Shown piece by piece: positions 13,600 through 23,395 of a stretch of 37,625 bases of DNA. Source of the stretch: Butyrivibrio sp. (lineage in GTDB: Bacteria > Bacillota > Clostridia > Lachnospirales > Lachnospiraceae). The stretch covers positions 1 to 37,625 of the forward strand of contig JAEEXE010000029.1 of the NCBI GenBank assembly GCA_016291375.1, in the 5' to 3' direction. The position numbers and the translations under genes are program-made. How positions within the stretch are numbered: position 1 is the stretch's first letter; every line of letters begins with the position of its first letter. The notes under the pieces were generated by a model. That model worked only from the letters and a program-made list of their open reading frames with translations. It searched no databases and was not told where the DNA came from.

Positions 13600-13628
13600 T
13601 TGAATTGCCTCTGTTTCGGTACTATGCT
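13600..13628 (+). promoter_or_regulatory. Promoter of the small TM protein / K+ channel operon
   Basis: TTGAAT (13600-13605) and TATGCT (13623-13628) are 17 bases apart and 25 bases before the ATG at 13653. Its position shows that a start at 13590, upstream of the promoter, cannot be right. Confidence 0.6.
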
Positions 13629-13652
13629 ACCATTGAAATAGAGGTAATTTTT

Positions 13653-13814
13653 ATGCGAAATGATGTTCATGATTCCGGACACTTAATAAGTGATGATGGT
13701 GTTCAGAAAAAAGCAAAAAAAACTCATATAACGCTATTCATAGCGCTCTGTAGGATTATTACGGCGATCCTTGCAGTGCTTGGTTTTCTTGCGCTGTTTG
13801 TCGGTGCCAGATAG
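13653..13814 (+). CDS. Small single-TM protein upstream of K+ channel
   Basis: A 53-residue protein: a polar N-terminus (MRNDVHDSGHLISDDGVQKKAKKTH) and one hydrophobic helix ITLFIALCRIITAILAVLGFLALFVG. ATG at 13653 follows GAGGT by about 9 bases and lies downstream of the predicted promoter. The channel gene starts 8 bases after its stop, so it is co-expressed and could be an accessory subunit, or only a leader peptide. No family recognised. Confidence 0.6.
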   Translation: MRNDVHDSGHLISDDGVQKKAKKTHITLFIALCRIITAILAVLGFLALFVGAR

Positions 13815-13822
13815 GGGATAGC

Positions 13823-14551
13823 ATGTACGACGTCAAAAAACGAATCTATGAAGTTATCGAAGTATCAAGTGTGGGTGATAAATCCAGCAGAGCCTACGAT
13901 GTCATGATCACTGCAGCAGTCATCGTAGGTCTTCTTCCCATGACATTAAAAGGAGAAAATGTTTATACCCGCATAATCGAACTTTTTACCAGTGCGATAT
14001 TTATCGGAGATTATCTTGCAAGAGTCTATACCGCGGATTACAAGATGGGCTTTAAGAGTATAAAGGCATATATTGCCTATGTACTAACGCCCCTTGCAAT
14101 ACTGGATCTTTTATCAATTGTTCCGGTGATAGCTCTGATTATTCCGGTATCAGGTTTTATCAGACTTTTAAAGCTCTTTAGATTCTTTAGGATATTTAAG
14201 CTGATCCGCTACTCCAAACACATGATAGTAATTGCCAACGTTATAAGAAAGGTTAAATCTCAGCTTCTTGCTGTTCTTATCCTGATACTTGTGTATATCT
14301 TTGTGTCTGCAATGCTGGTATTTCAGCTTGAACCGGATCTTTTCAACACCTTTTTTGATGCCCTGTACTGGGCAACCATATCCATAACAACAATCGGCTA
14401 CGGAGATATCTCTCCGGTAACTCCTATAGGCCGTATGATCACCATGGTCTCTGCCCTTGTTGGTATGGCAGTAATAGCACTTCCCACAGGTATCATAACT
14501 GCCGCCTATATGAACGAGATAACCCGAAAAAAATCCAAATATGAGCTGTGA
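13823..14551 (+). CDS. Voltage-gated-type potassium channel
   Basis: A 242-residue six-TM ion channel. The S1-S3 helices are followed by an S4 with regularly spaced basic residues (GFIRLLKLFRFFRIFKLIRYSK, residues 111-132), then S5, the pore helix ALYWATISITT and the selectivity filter T-T-I-G-Y-G-D (189-195), then S6 VSALVGMAVIALPTGIITAAYMNEI. The GYG filter shows K+ selectivity; the basic S4 suggests voltage sensing. There is no cytoplasmic RCK or cNMP domain, so it is one of the short Kv-like bacterial channels. It is the last gene of the unit, with a terminator 13 bases after the stop. Confidence 0.92.
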   Translation: MYDVKKRIYEVIEVSSVGDKSSRAYDVMITAAVIVGLLPMTLKGENVYTRIIELFTSAIFIGDYLARVYTADYKMGFKSIKAYIAYVLTPLAILDLLSIVPVIALIIPVSGFIRLLKLFRFFRIFKLIRYSKHMIVIANVIRKVKSQLLAVLILILVYIFVSAMLVFQLEPDLFNTFFDALYWATISITTIGYGDISPVTPIGRMITMVSALVGMAVIALPTGIITAAYMNEITRKKSKYEL

Positions 14552-14563
14552 ATTTAATTGACT

Positions 14564-14605
14564 AAAACTTCCCGCACCTTTGTAAAGGCGCGGGAAGTTT
14601 TAATA
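14564..14605 (+). terminator. Rho-independent terminator after K+ channel
   Basis: AAAACTTCCCGC (14564-14575) pairs with GCGGGAAGTTTT (14590-14601). It is an uninterrupted 12-bp stem with a loop containing a second small palindrome (CCTTTGTAAAGG). Confidence 0.92.
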
Positions 14606-14785
14606 AATGAAACTAAAACCACCATTAGAATTTGGCGAGCTAGACTTTATAAAAAGTTAATGATTTATCGATAAATATTAGAATAAATTTACGGTTAAAA
14701 TGATAAGATGAATATATACGATTAATTACTGCAGATAACTGTTTTTTGGCTGACCATTTTGGAGCAAAGACAAGGAGACTGTTCA

Positions 14786-16849
14786 ATGAAGAGGAAGATT
14801 AACGATTTAAAGATCTACATTAAGATGAGTCTTGTAATCGGTCTTGTTATTCTTATCGGACTTGGAGCTATCTACGGCATAATCAATACAACAACAAGAT
14901 CTATTATGAGAAAACAGACTGAGGTAAGACTATCTGAGCTTACTGAGAGCCGTGCGATCATAATCGAGAAGCATCTTACGGAACTGCAAAGGCTTTGTAA
15001 TACCTATGCAAGAGACCCTAAGGTCGTTTACCTTATGGAGCACAGAGACGATGCAGAGGCACAGCAGGTTGCACAGAAGACTTTGGAGAGCATTGTCTCG
15101 ACAAGATCTGATGTAGAAAGTATGTACGTAGCCGATGATGCCACCAAGGTTTACACTCATACCGATAAATCATTTGTTGGACAGATAGCCAATGCTGAGA
15201 TGGCCGGCTTCACTCAGATCATAGATACTCTGGGCGGACAGTTTGTCGCAGGTATTGTTCTTTCGCCGGCAACCAATACAAACGTTGCTATGGCCTTTTC
15301 AAATGTTTATAATGCAGCGGGCAATCCCGTAGGTTTTGTCGGAGGCTGCGTTTATGTTGAAGAGCTTCAGGATGTTATCGTCGGGCTTAGTGCCGAGGGA
15401 CTTGATGAGGCGCAGATGTATCTGTTAAGTAGTGGAGACCCCAATACCGGATCACCTCCGGCTTATGTATTTGCACCCGATTCGGCGCTTCTCGGAGTTG
15501 CGATCGAAGATCCAAATCATCTTGCTGCAATTGAAAAAATGCAGGAAAATCCGGAAGGATTCTTTATGTTTAACAAACCGGGGACCGGCAAGACGATAAT
15601 GTCTTACAGAAGTATTCCGGCTTTCGGATTCTGCTTCATAGTAGAAGATCCCGAAAGAGATTTCATGAGTGATATAAATGAACTTAGTAATAAGATCCTT
15701 ATTTTGACTATTATTGTGTTCATCATTTCACTTGCAGGAGTTATCTTCGTTTCTAAGGCAATTTCCAAGGATATCGAGGGTGTTACTCACATAATTAAGG
15801 ACCTTGGTACTTTGGATATTACCAAGCAGTCAGCCCTTGATAAATATAAAGGCAGAAAGGATGAGGTTGGACTTATTGCGGCAGCTACCAAGAATCTGTC
15901 GGGAGCAGTTGAGTCCACTATAAGATCGCTTCGTTTGTTGTCCGGCAATCTCCAGACAGGTTCCGGAAAACTTAGAGAAAATTCAGAGTCTACCCTTGAA
16001 TCCATTGGACAGGTTGATATCGCCGTTCATGATATTGCTCAGGGAGCAACCAATCAGTCTATTGAGACCAAGAATGCTACCGATTCCGTAAAGGAGATCG
16101 GAGTTATGGTTGAGGAGACCAAGGAAAAGACAATGCAGTTAAAAGAGGCTTCTCAGTCCATGCAGGATTCTTCCAAGAAAGCAGGAGAGATTCTCAGAGA
16201 GCTCGGAGAAGTCAACGAAAAGACAAAGACAGCTGTGGATGCCATGTACGAGCAGACCGCACAGACAAGCCACTCTGCAGACCAGATTGCAAAGGCATCG
16301 GAACTTATTGCATCTATCGCTACCCAGACCAATCTTTTGTCACTTAATGCTTCTATTGAGGCAGCAAGAGCAGGAGATGCCGGACGTGGATTTGCCGTAG
16401 TTGCAGGAGAGATCGGATCCCTTGCTTCTCAGACAGCAGATACTACCAAAGAGATTAATGACATCATCCAGCAGCTTATCGATAACTCCAAGAGATCTAT
16501 CGATGCTATGGATGAAGTTAAGAAGATAATTGATAAGCAGAACGATTATGTTCAGCAGACCAAGGAAATATTCGGTTCGGTTGAAGATGAGATTATCAGT
16601 AACCTTGGCAGTATCGATGAGATTTCGTCTACTGTACAAAGACTTGATGATATCAGAGGAAACGTTGTGGGCGTAGTAGAGTCTCTTTCATCTATTGCAG
16701 AGACCAATGCGGCAACCACACAGGAGACAAGTGCTTCTACATCTGTTGTAAGCAATATGATGGAAGAGGTATCTTCAATCGCAAATCAGATTTCCGATAT
16801 TGCAGGCGACGTGCAGAAGGATATTGACGTATTTAAGATTTCTGAGTAA
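14786..16849 (+). CDS. Methyl-accepting chemotaxis protein with extracellular Cache-type domain
   Basis: A 687-residue chemoreceptor. TM1 is at about residues 10-32. An extracellular Cache-like sensor (~35-290) follows, with [35 protein letters not shown] and later [16 protein letters not shown]2 ([21 protein letters not shown]) lies at ~305-325, then a HAMP region, then the long coiled-coil signalling domain with its hairpin tip [47 protein letters not shown]. It would report an external ligand to CheA/CheW and so to swimming behaviour; no che genes are in the window. ATG at 14786 follows AAGGAG and is preferred over TTG at 14759. A 180-base non-coding leader precedes it, in which no clear promoter was recognised. 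Confidence 0.93.
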   Translation: MKRKINDLKIYIKMSLVIGLVILIGLGAIYGIINTTTRSIMRKQTEVRLSELTESRAIIIEKHLTELQRLCNTYARDPKVVYLMEHRDDAEAQQVAQKTLESIVSTRSDVESMYVADDATKVYTHTDKSFVGQIANAEMAGFTQIIDTLGGQFVAGIVLSPATNTNVAMAFSNVYNAAGNPVGFVGGCVYVEELQDVIVGLSAEGLDEAQMYLLSSGDPNTGSPPAYVFAPDSALLGVAIEDPNHLAAIEKMQENPEGFFMFNKPGTGKTIMSYRSIPAFGFCFIVEDPERDFMSDINELSNKILILTIIVFIISLAGVIFVSKAISKDIEGVTHIIKDLGTLDITKQSALDKYKGRKDEVGLIAAATKNLSGAVESTIRSLRLLSGNLQTGSGKLRENSESTLESIGQVDIAVHDIAQGATNQSIETKNATDSVKEIGVMVEETKEKTMQLKEASQSMQDSSKKAGEILRELGEVNEKTKTAVDAMYEQTAQTSHSADQIAKASELIASIATQTNLLSLNASIEAARAGDAGRGFAVVAGEIGSLASQTADTTKEINDIIQQLIDNSKRSIDAMDEVKKIIDKQNDYVQQTKEIFGSVEDEIISNLGSIDEISSTVQRLDDIRGNVVGVVESLSSIAETNAATTQETSASTSVVSNMMEEVSSIANQISDIAGDVQKDIDVFKISE

Positions 16850-16885
16850 TTAAAGAGCTTTAGGTTGTTATAAAAAGAAAATGTG

Positions 16886-16920
16886 GAGGCGGTAATGTAA
16901 TTTCGTTACCGCCTCTTTTA
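16886..16920 (+). terminator. Rho-independent terminator after the MCP gene
   Basis: GAGGCGGTAA (16886-16895) pairs with TTACCGCCTC (16906-16915) with a 10-base loop, then TTTTA. The next gene begins 26 bases later, so the MCP and the following genes may be only partly co-transcribed. Confidence 0.85.
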
Positions 16921-16945
16921 TCCTGACTGGTAAGGAGTAAGATAC

Positions 16946-19084
16946 TTGCTAAAACCTCAGCTTCTAAAAAACAGAAAAATTCAGATATGTTTCTTTTGGT
17001 GGGTAGTGCTATGCGTGGCATGTAATATTATATTCTTGCGGCTTACGGCGCTTTTAAATCTTCCCATTTATCTCGATACCATAGGAACCATCCTTATGGC
17101 CCTTGTATGGGGCTATCTTCCCGGAATATTTGTGTCAGTCTTAACCCAGATCATCTACGGCTTTTTTATTCCGGATTCTGTTTGCTATGCCCTTATTGGG
17201 GTATTTGTAGCTATCAGAGCATCTGTATTTGTTCGAAATGAGAAAAGAGATTTCAAAAAGCTGATATGTTTCATTGCGGATTCTGCTCTTATATGCGGAT
17301 TGCTTGGAGCTTCTTTCCAATGGCTGCTACTTGGAGGACCGCAGCTTGAGTATGTGGAAGATACCGCAAGGCTCATGGCGGGAAATGATAAGACAGTTTT
17401 CTTTATAGGTACTGTCGTTTTGATAATAGCCCTTAATATCATCGATAAGATCATTACAATCCTGGTGGCCTGCGGAATATATAGATTTATTCCTGTAAAG
17501 ATAAGGGAAACCTTGTGGAACAGCAACTGGAAGCAAACTCCTATTTCCGCTAAGGAAAGAAAAGAGATAACTCAGAATATCAAACATGGCACACCGTCAC
17601 TAATGGTAAAGGTGCTGGTTATCCTTATGCTTGCTACTGTGTTTACTTCCGTTATCCTTGGAGTTGTTAGTGCAAGAGTTAACTATGAGGAGTCCAAGAC
17701 CAGAGGAAAAGAAATGGCGGCTGATATAGCAAAATATGCCGCATCTACCATGGAACCAAAATTCTTTGAAGGATTTATTGCTACAAATGCCAGAGTTTAT
17801 GAATACAGAGACGTTAAGTATATACAGTACAACGATATGCTTTTGTCACTGAAAAAATCCATTCCATTAATCGGACGGCTATCAGTCTATTATGTCAAGG
17901 GAGATAGTATATATTTGATATTTGATACGGATGACAAATATCAGATAAGCGGAACTGTTGGCGAGAAACTCGAAAGAGATAAGATGCCGGAAGACCTTAT
18001 TTCCTTTATTACGCAGGTCGAAGGAGAAGACGTAAGAGAAAAGGTTGGAGTATACAAAGATAAGATAACTTCCTTTGAAAAAGTTCCCGTATCAGATAAA
18101 ACAAGTTTTTATGTCGGAACAGAAGTATCTCTTGAAAGCTACGGAATGTTCCTTAAAAGATATGCCACTAAGATGATCCTTACTTTCTCAGGCTTTTTTG
18201 CCCTGATACTGGCAAGCGGATTCACATTGGCAGCTCATAATCTAGTATATCCAATAGGTGTCCTTGAAAAGAGTATCGACAGATTCATGGAGAGCATCGA
18301 AGATCAGGACGAGCTGGATGAGAGCGTAAGAGAGCTTGAAAAGATAGATATCAGGACCAACGATGAGCTTGAAAGGCTTTATAACTCTATATGTCAGATG
18401 GCTAATACTGCAGCCGAGCAGATGCGAAGCGTTATGACTTTGGCTAAGTCAAATGAGCAGATGCAGGCAGGACTTGTAGCCACCATGGCGGATATCGTAG
18501 AGAACCAGAATATTGATTCCAAAGCCCATATTCAAAAGACAACCGCCTACGTGCGTATTATCCTGCAAGGCCTTAAAAGAAAAGGATACTATGCAGAAAA
18601 ACTCACTCTTAAATACATGGGAGATGTTGAGATGTCAACGCCTCTTTATGACATAGGTAAGATCAAGATTCCGGATTACATCCTTAATAAACCGGATGAA
18701 CTTAGTGATGAAGAATTCGAAATCATGAAGACACACACCACTGAGGGAAGGAAGATTCTTGATAATACCATAAGCTCCATGAGAGGAGAGAATTATCTGA
18801 AAGAAGCAAGAAACATGGCGGCATATCATCATGAACGCTGGGACGGAAAAGGATATCCGGAGGGTCTTCACGGTGAAGTGATTCCTCTTTCTGCCAGGAT
18901 TATGGCTATAGCGGATGTATTTGACGCTATAACTTCAAAGCGTGTATATAAATCGGCTTACTCATATCAGGAGGCTCTTGATTTTATTCTTGAGGGCTCA
19001 GGGACCAAATTCGATCCCAAGTGTGTCGAGGCTTTTGCAGATTCTTTTGGCGAGGTGAAAAATATTCTAAGAAAGTACTCATGA
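16946..19084 (+). CDS. Membrane HD-GYP-like protein with altered HD motif
   Basis: A 712-residue sensor. The N-terminal ~185 residues are a multi-TM region (NLPIYLDTIGTILMALVWGYLPGIFVSVLTQIIYGF). A further TM (VLVILMLATVFTSVILGVVSARV), an extracytoplasmic domain of ~170 residues and another TM (~410-430) follow. A HAMP-like linker then leads to the HD-GYP domain (~515-700): DSKAHIQKTTAYV, PLYDIGKIKIPDYILNKP, MKTHTTEGRKIL, AAYHHERWDGKGYPEGL and IADVFDAITSKRVY. HD-GYP enzymes hydrolyse cyclic di-GMP. Here the HD pair reads Y568-D569 (TAT where CAT is expected), so a metal ligand is changed and activity may be weak or lost. TTG start with AAGGAG 9 bases upstream. Confidence 0.85.
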   Translation: MLKPQLLKNRKIQICFFWWVVLCVACNIIFLRLTALLNLPIYLDTIGTILMALVWGYLPGIFVSVLTQIIYGFFIPDSVCYALIGVFVAIRASVFVRNEKRDFKKLICFIADSALICGLLGASFQWLLLGGPQLEYVEDTARLMAGNDKTVFFIGTVVLIIALNIIDKIITILVACGIYRFIPVKIRETLWNSNWKQTPISAKERKEITQNIKHGTPSLMVKVLVILMLATVFTSVILGVVSARVNYEESKTRGKEMAADIAKYAASTMEPKFFEGFIATNARVYEYRDVKYIQYNDMLLSLKKSIPLIGRLSVYYVKGDSIYLIFDTDDKYQISGTVGEKLERDKMPEDLISFITQVEGEDVREKVGVYKDKITSFEKVPVSDKTSFYVGTEVSLESYGMFLKRYATKMILTFSGFFALILASGFTLAAHNLVYPIGVLEKSIDRFMESIEDQDELDESVRELEKIDIRTNDELERLYNSICQMANTAAEQMRSVMTLAKSNEQMQAGLVATMADIVENQNIDSKAHIQKTTAYVRIILQGLKRKGYYAEKLTLKYMGDVEMSTPLYDIGKIKIPDYILNKPDELSDEEFEIMKTHTTEGRKILDNTISSMRGENYLKEARNMAAYHHERWDGKGYPEGLHGEVIPLSARIMAIADVFDAITSKRVYKSAYSYQEALDFILEGSGTKFDPKCVEAFADSFGEVKNILRKYS

Positions 19085-19124
19085 TGTCTTATATTCAGGC
19101 GTTTAATGGAGGTTATCTTTTACA

Positions 19125-22100
19125 ATGAAAGGAAAATACATTAAAAAACTTAATACTGTATTTCTCCTTATTGTCTTAGGCGCGGCTGCTATAGCTATGC
19201 CTGTAAGTGCGTCTGACGTAAAAGAGCATGATGATGCGATAGTCTTAGAGGGAACGGAGAACGGCGGCGGATATGCAGTAACAGGTCAGCTTGGCGATGT
19301 TGGGTATATGGCGCAGATTTATGATGCAACAAACGGAATTCCAACATCCGAAGCAAATTGCATACTCGGAACCTCTGACGGCTATATCTGGATAGGAGGC
19401 TACGCCGGAATTATGAGATATGACGGCGCCAATTTTGAAAGGCTTCCCGCTTCAATAGGCCTTACCAACGGAAGAGACCTTTTTCAGGACAGCCATGGGC
19501 GCTTATGGGTTGGAACCAATGACAACGGAGTCGTGGTTCTGGATCAGTATAGTCAGATCCATTACAACAAAGAAGATGGGCTGTCATCATCTTCTATCAG
19601 AAATTTTGCAGAAGACCTTCACGGCAACGTATACATAGGAACCACTTCCGGTGTCAACTACGTTGAAAATGATATGTCTCTTCATGTGGTGGATGATTAC
19701 AGGATAAGGAATGAGAGAGTACTAAGGCTTGTTTCAGATGCCTCCGGAAATGTGTATGGACAGACCAAGAACGGGGCTATTTTCCAGTTATCCAGAAATA
19801 AAGTCATAAGATATTATGAGAGCAGAGACCTTGGAACAGGTACGATTACCACAATACTGCAGGATTCTCGTGAACCTGAGTATCTATACTACGGAACTGA
19901 TACAGGCAAAGTTTACTATGGAAGATTTGGAAGCAAGGCTGAGGATATGCTTTGCTATGATGTTTCTGCTGCGGGCTCTGTTCATTGGATGAGTTTTGAT
20001 TGTAAAAGAGTGTGGGTTTCATCAGGTTCTGTTATTGGATATCTTGATGAGAACGGAAGATATAGGGTTGTAGAAAACCTTCCTATGAATGCAGCAATAG
20101 AGATGCATACTTCTGATTACCAGGGGAATATGTGGTTTGTATCATCAAGACAGGGCATTATGAAGCTGGTAGTAAATAACTTCCAAAATTACACCGCACT
20201 TGCGGGTATACCGGATGAAGTTGTAAATGCGACCTGTTTTTATAATGGAGATCTTTACATTGGAACTGATAGCGGACTGTATATAGAGAGCAGTGCCAAG
20301 ACCTCTGTTACCAATGAGCTCAAGGAATATATAGGCGATTCCAGAATTCGCCATTTTATGAAGGATAAAGAAGGTAATCTTTGGATATCAACTTTTTCAG
20401 GCGGCCTGGGACTATTGTGCTATGGGAAAGATGGAACAATAACATCCTATACCAAAGAAAACGGCATGCCGGGAAATGAGATCAGATGTACTTATGAGCT
20501 TTCAAACGGAGAGATAGCCGTTGGTACCAATGATGGCATTGCTTATATCAAGGATAAGAAGATTATCGGGACTGTAGGCAGCGGTGAAGGCATGAAAAAT
20601 ACTGTTATCCTCACGATTACAGAAGGGGATAATGGAGAAATATATGCGGGAACAGACGGAGATGGCTTATATGTAGTAGATAAAGACGGCGCTAGGAGCA
20701 TGGATATAGGTGTTACAAGCGACGTTATCATGAGACTTAAAAAAGATAATGAGCATGGCGTATACTGGATCATCACCTCCAATTCCGTGGAATACTTAAA
20801 GGACGGTGAGGTGGTAAACGTTACCACTTTTCCTTATAACAATGTCTTTGATGTCATTATGGATGACGAAGACAATTGCTGGTTTATGTCTTCGCAAGGT
20901 TTGTATGTGGTAAGTGCACAGGATGTATTTAACGATACTATATCCAACTACAAGCTCTATACTTTGCTTAACGGTGTTACTAGCATTCCTGTGGCTCACG
21001 GTTACAGCTGCCTTGAAGAAGACGGTAATCTTTACATAGCAGGAAGGACAGGCGTATCCAAAGTTAATATTTATAATTACCGGGAGCAGGGCAGGATGGT
21101 CAGATCGGCTATAGCCTCAGTTCTTTATGATGGGCAACCGCTATTTCCAAATGAAAAGGGTGAGTACAACATACCCGCCGGAAAAGGCAGGACCCAGATA
21201 AGCCCGGCAGTTCTTGATTACAGTATGTCCAATCCGCTTGTAAGAGTGTTCTTGGAAGGCGCACATGACGCCGGGATTACGGTAGAGCAGAGTAAGCTGA
21301 CCAATCTTGATTATACGGGCCTTAGATACGGTAATTACGTTCTTCACATACAGATACTTGAAAGAGACGGTAAGACCATAGTATCGGATGAAACCTTCAA
21401 CATTAGGAAGGCACCAAAGTTTTTTGACCTCTTAATAGTTAGGATTCTTTTGGTATCACTTTTGGCAGCTTTTGCTGGATTTATAGTATGGCGTGTAATG
21501 AACGGAACCGTCATAAGAAAACAGTATCTGCAGATTCAGGAAAGTAAAGAAGAAGCAGAGAGAGCCAATATGGCCAAATCAAGGTTCCTTGCCAATATGT
21601 CCCATGAGATAAGAACGCCTATAAATACAATCCTTGGAATGGATGAGATGATAATAAGAGAGGACGGACAGAATGTACCGGAAGGCTATTATCAGACAAT
21701 ACTTGGATATGCGCATGATATAAAAGGAGCTACAGAGTCCCTTCTTAGTCTTATAAATGACATGCTTGATATATCAAAGATTGAATCAGGCAAAATGCAT
21801 CTTGTTGAGCAGGAATACGATGTTGTTGAGATGCTAAGAGCTGTAGCCAAAATGATCAGGGTTCGAAGCGAAGCCAAAAAACTAACATTTGAAGTTGATG
21901 TTGATCCGACTACCCCAAAGAGATTATACGGCGACGAGGGCAAGATAAAGCAGATAGTACTCAATCTTCTTACAAATGCAGTTAAGTACACAGATAACGG
22001 CGGCTTTGTATTAAAGGTATGGGTTACGGATAAAAATGAGCTATCTTGCACGCTTAGGATATCCGTAAAGGATACGGGAATTGGCGTTAAGAAAGAAGAC

Positions 22101-23366
22101 CTTGATAAATTATTTAATGCCTATGAGCGACTTGATGAGGAAAAGAACAGCTCTATACAGGGAACAGGACTTGGCCTTGATATATCAAGACAGTTTGCTC
22201 AGCTTATGAACGGTAAATTATGGTGCGAGAGTGAGTACGGAGAGGGAAGTGAGTTCTTCCTTACAGCGCCCCAGAAGATAATTGACGAAGCTGAGATAGG
22301 TGCATTCCACGAAGAAGAAGATAATGCAGCTAAAGGCAAATACATTCCTAAATTTGTGGCTCCCGATGCGGACATTCTTGTAGTGGACGACAATCCTATG
22401 AACCTGGCGGTTATTAAAGGTCTTTTGAAACCTACCAAAATGTTTATAACAACAGCTGAGAGCGGAAAAGAGTGTCTTGAGAAATTAAAGACAGGAACCT
22501 TCAATGTAGTTCTTTTGGACCATATGATGCCGGGTATGGACGGAATAGAGACTTTGGAAGAGATACGAAAGATATATCCAAGTCTCCCTGTCTACGCTCT
22601 TACAGCAAACGGAACTTTGGGAGAACAGTTCTATATATCCAAGGGCTTTAACGGCTTCCTTTCAAAGCCTATTGATACTGTGCAGGTAGAGAACGCGATA
22701 ATGAAGCATCTGCCTGAGAATATCATGCAAAAGCCTACGGAAGATGATGCAGAATCTGTGGATAATGTCCTTCCTGACGAGTATGAGTGGTTAAAAGATA
22801 TACCTGACATATCGGTAGATGACGGTATAAAGTACTGCGGCGGAGCACAAGCTTTTATAGATTCTCTTAAGATGTTCCATGAGACCATAGCTGACAATGC
22901 AGATGTTATTGAAGGGGCATTTAGAGATGAAGACATTAAGCTATATACAATTAAAGTCCATGCCATGAAGAGTTCTTCAAGGATAATCGGTGCCCTTGAT
23001 CTTTCCGAGAGATTTAAGGCTATGGAAGATGCCGGTAACGCGGGAGATATTGAATATATAAAGAATAACGTAGAAGAACTCATGAAGGATTACAGGGAAT
23101 ACGCATCTAAGCTTGAAAAGCTTAATAAGGCAGCAGGTGATAATAACAATGCTGATAAAAAGGAAATAAGCGCTGATGAACTTGCGGATGCTTATGAAGC
23201 ACTTAAGGAACTGGTTTCCCAGATGGACTATGACGGAGTTTCGATGGTCCTTGATCAGGTAAAAGAGTATAAGCTACCGGAAGAAGATGAAACAAAGATG
23301 AAGGAACTTCAAAAGTATCTAAAGCTCTTTAACTGGGATGAAATGGAAAAAATTATGGGACTGTAA
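19125..23366 (+). CDS. Hybrid histidine kinase with periplasmic-type propeller, REC and Hpt domains
   Basis: A 1413-residue phosphorelay protein. A signal peptide (to about residue 29) precedes a long extracytoplasmic region of two-component-regulator propeller repeats (DGYIWIGGYAGIMRYDG, HGRLWVGTNDNGVVVLD, EGNLWISTFSGGLGLL and others, ~60-640) and a Y_Y_Y-like beta-sandwich (~690-760). One TM (IVRILLVSLLAAFAGFIVWRV) follows, then HisKA with phospho-accepting H827 in MSHEIRTPINTILG, HATPase_c (QIVLNLLTNAVKYT, GTGLGLDISRQF), a receiver with D1132 (LLDHMMPGMDGIE) and an Hpt domain with H1279 (KVHAMKSSSRIIG). Propellers of this type usually sense glycans, as in Bacteroides HTCS proteins. Here no DNA-binding output is fused, so the phosphate must pass to another protein, possibly the regulator at 25894. 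AATGGAGG lies upstream of the ATG. Confidence 0.93.
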   Translation: MKGKYIKKLNTVFLLIVLGAAAIAMPVSASDVKEHDDAIVLEGTENGGGYAVTGQLGDVGYMAQIYDATNGIPTSEANCILGTSDGYIWIGGYAGIMRYDGANFERLPASIGLTNGRDLFQDSHGRLWVGTNDNGVVVLDQYSQIHYNKEDGLSSSSIRNFAEDLHGNVYIGTTSGVNYVENDMSLHVVDDYRIRNERVLRLVSDASGNVYGQTKNGAIFQLSRNKVIRYYESRDLGTGTITTILQDSREPEYLYYGTDTGKVYYGRFGSKAEDMLCYDVSAAGSVHWMSFDCKRVWVSSGSVIGYLDENGRYRVVENLPMNAAIEMHTSDYQGNMWFVSSRQGIMKLVVNNFQNYTALAGIPDEVVNATCFYNGDLYIGTDSGLYIESSAKTSVTNELKEYIGDSRIRHFMKDKEGNLWISTFSGGLGLLCYGKDGTITSYTKENGMPGNEIRCTYELSNGEIAVGTNDGIAYIKDKKIIGTVGSGEGMKNTVILTITEGDNGEIYAGTDGDGLYVVDKDGARSMDIGVTSDVIMRLKKDNEHGVYWIITSNSVEYLKDGEVVNVTTFPYNNVFDVIMDDEDNCWFMSSQGLYVVSAQDVFNDTISNYKLYTLLNGVTSIPVAHGYSCLEEDGNLYIAGRTGVSKVNIYNYREQGRMVRSAIASVLYDGQPLFPNEKGEYNIPAGKGRTQISPAVLDYSMSNPLVRVFLEGAHDAGITVEQSKLTNLDYTGLRYGNYVLHIQILERDGKTIVSDETFNIRKAPKFFDLLIVRILLVSLLAAFAGFIVWRVMNGTVIRKQYLQIQESKEEAERANMAKSRFLANMSHEIRTPINTILGMDEMIIREDGQNVPEGYYQTILGYAHDIKGATESLLSLINDMLDISKIESGKMHLVEQEYDVVEMLRAVAKMIRVRSEAKKLTFEVDVDPTTPKRLYGDEGKIKQIVLNLLTNAVKYTDNGGFVLKVWVTDKNELSCTLRISVKDTGIGVKKEDLDKLFNAYERLDEEKNSSIQGTGLGLDISRQFAQLMNGKLWCESEYGEGSEFFLTAPQKIIDEAEIGAFHEEEDNAAKGKYIPKFVAPDADILVVDDNPMNLAVIKGLLKPTKMFITTAESGKECLEKLKTGTFNVVLLDHMMPGMDGIETLEEIRKIYPSLPVYALTANGTLGEQFYISKGFNGFLSKPIDTVQVENAIMKHLPENIMQKPTEDDAESVDNVLPDEYEWLKDIPDISVDDGIKYCGGAQAFIDSLKMFHETIADNADVIEGAFRDEDIKLYTIKVHAMKSSSRIIGALDLSERFKAMEDAGNAGDIEYIKNNVEELMKDYREYASKLEKLNKAAGDNNNADKKEISADELADAYEALKELVSQMDYDGVSMVLDQVKEYKLPEEDETKMKELQKYLKLFNWDEMEKIMGL

Positions 23367-23395
23367 TAATGTGAGCACATAAAGGAAGCAGAGAT

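Noticed and set aside
13590-13652. Longer start of the small TM protein before the K+ channel
   Set aside because: This start lies upstream of the -35 of the predicted promoter; ATG at 13653 has a ribosome binding site.
14640-14785. Sigma-28-type motility promoter before the MCP gene
   Set aside because: TAAA and GATAA elements are present, but the spacing does not fit the consensus and the GCC part is missing.
16850-16945. c-di-GMP riboswitch before the HD-GYP gene
   Set aside because: Only a simple terminator hairpin is found; there is no space or motif for a GEMM-type aptamer.
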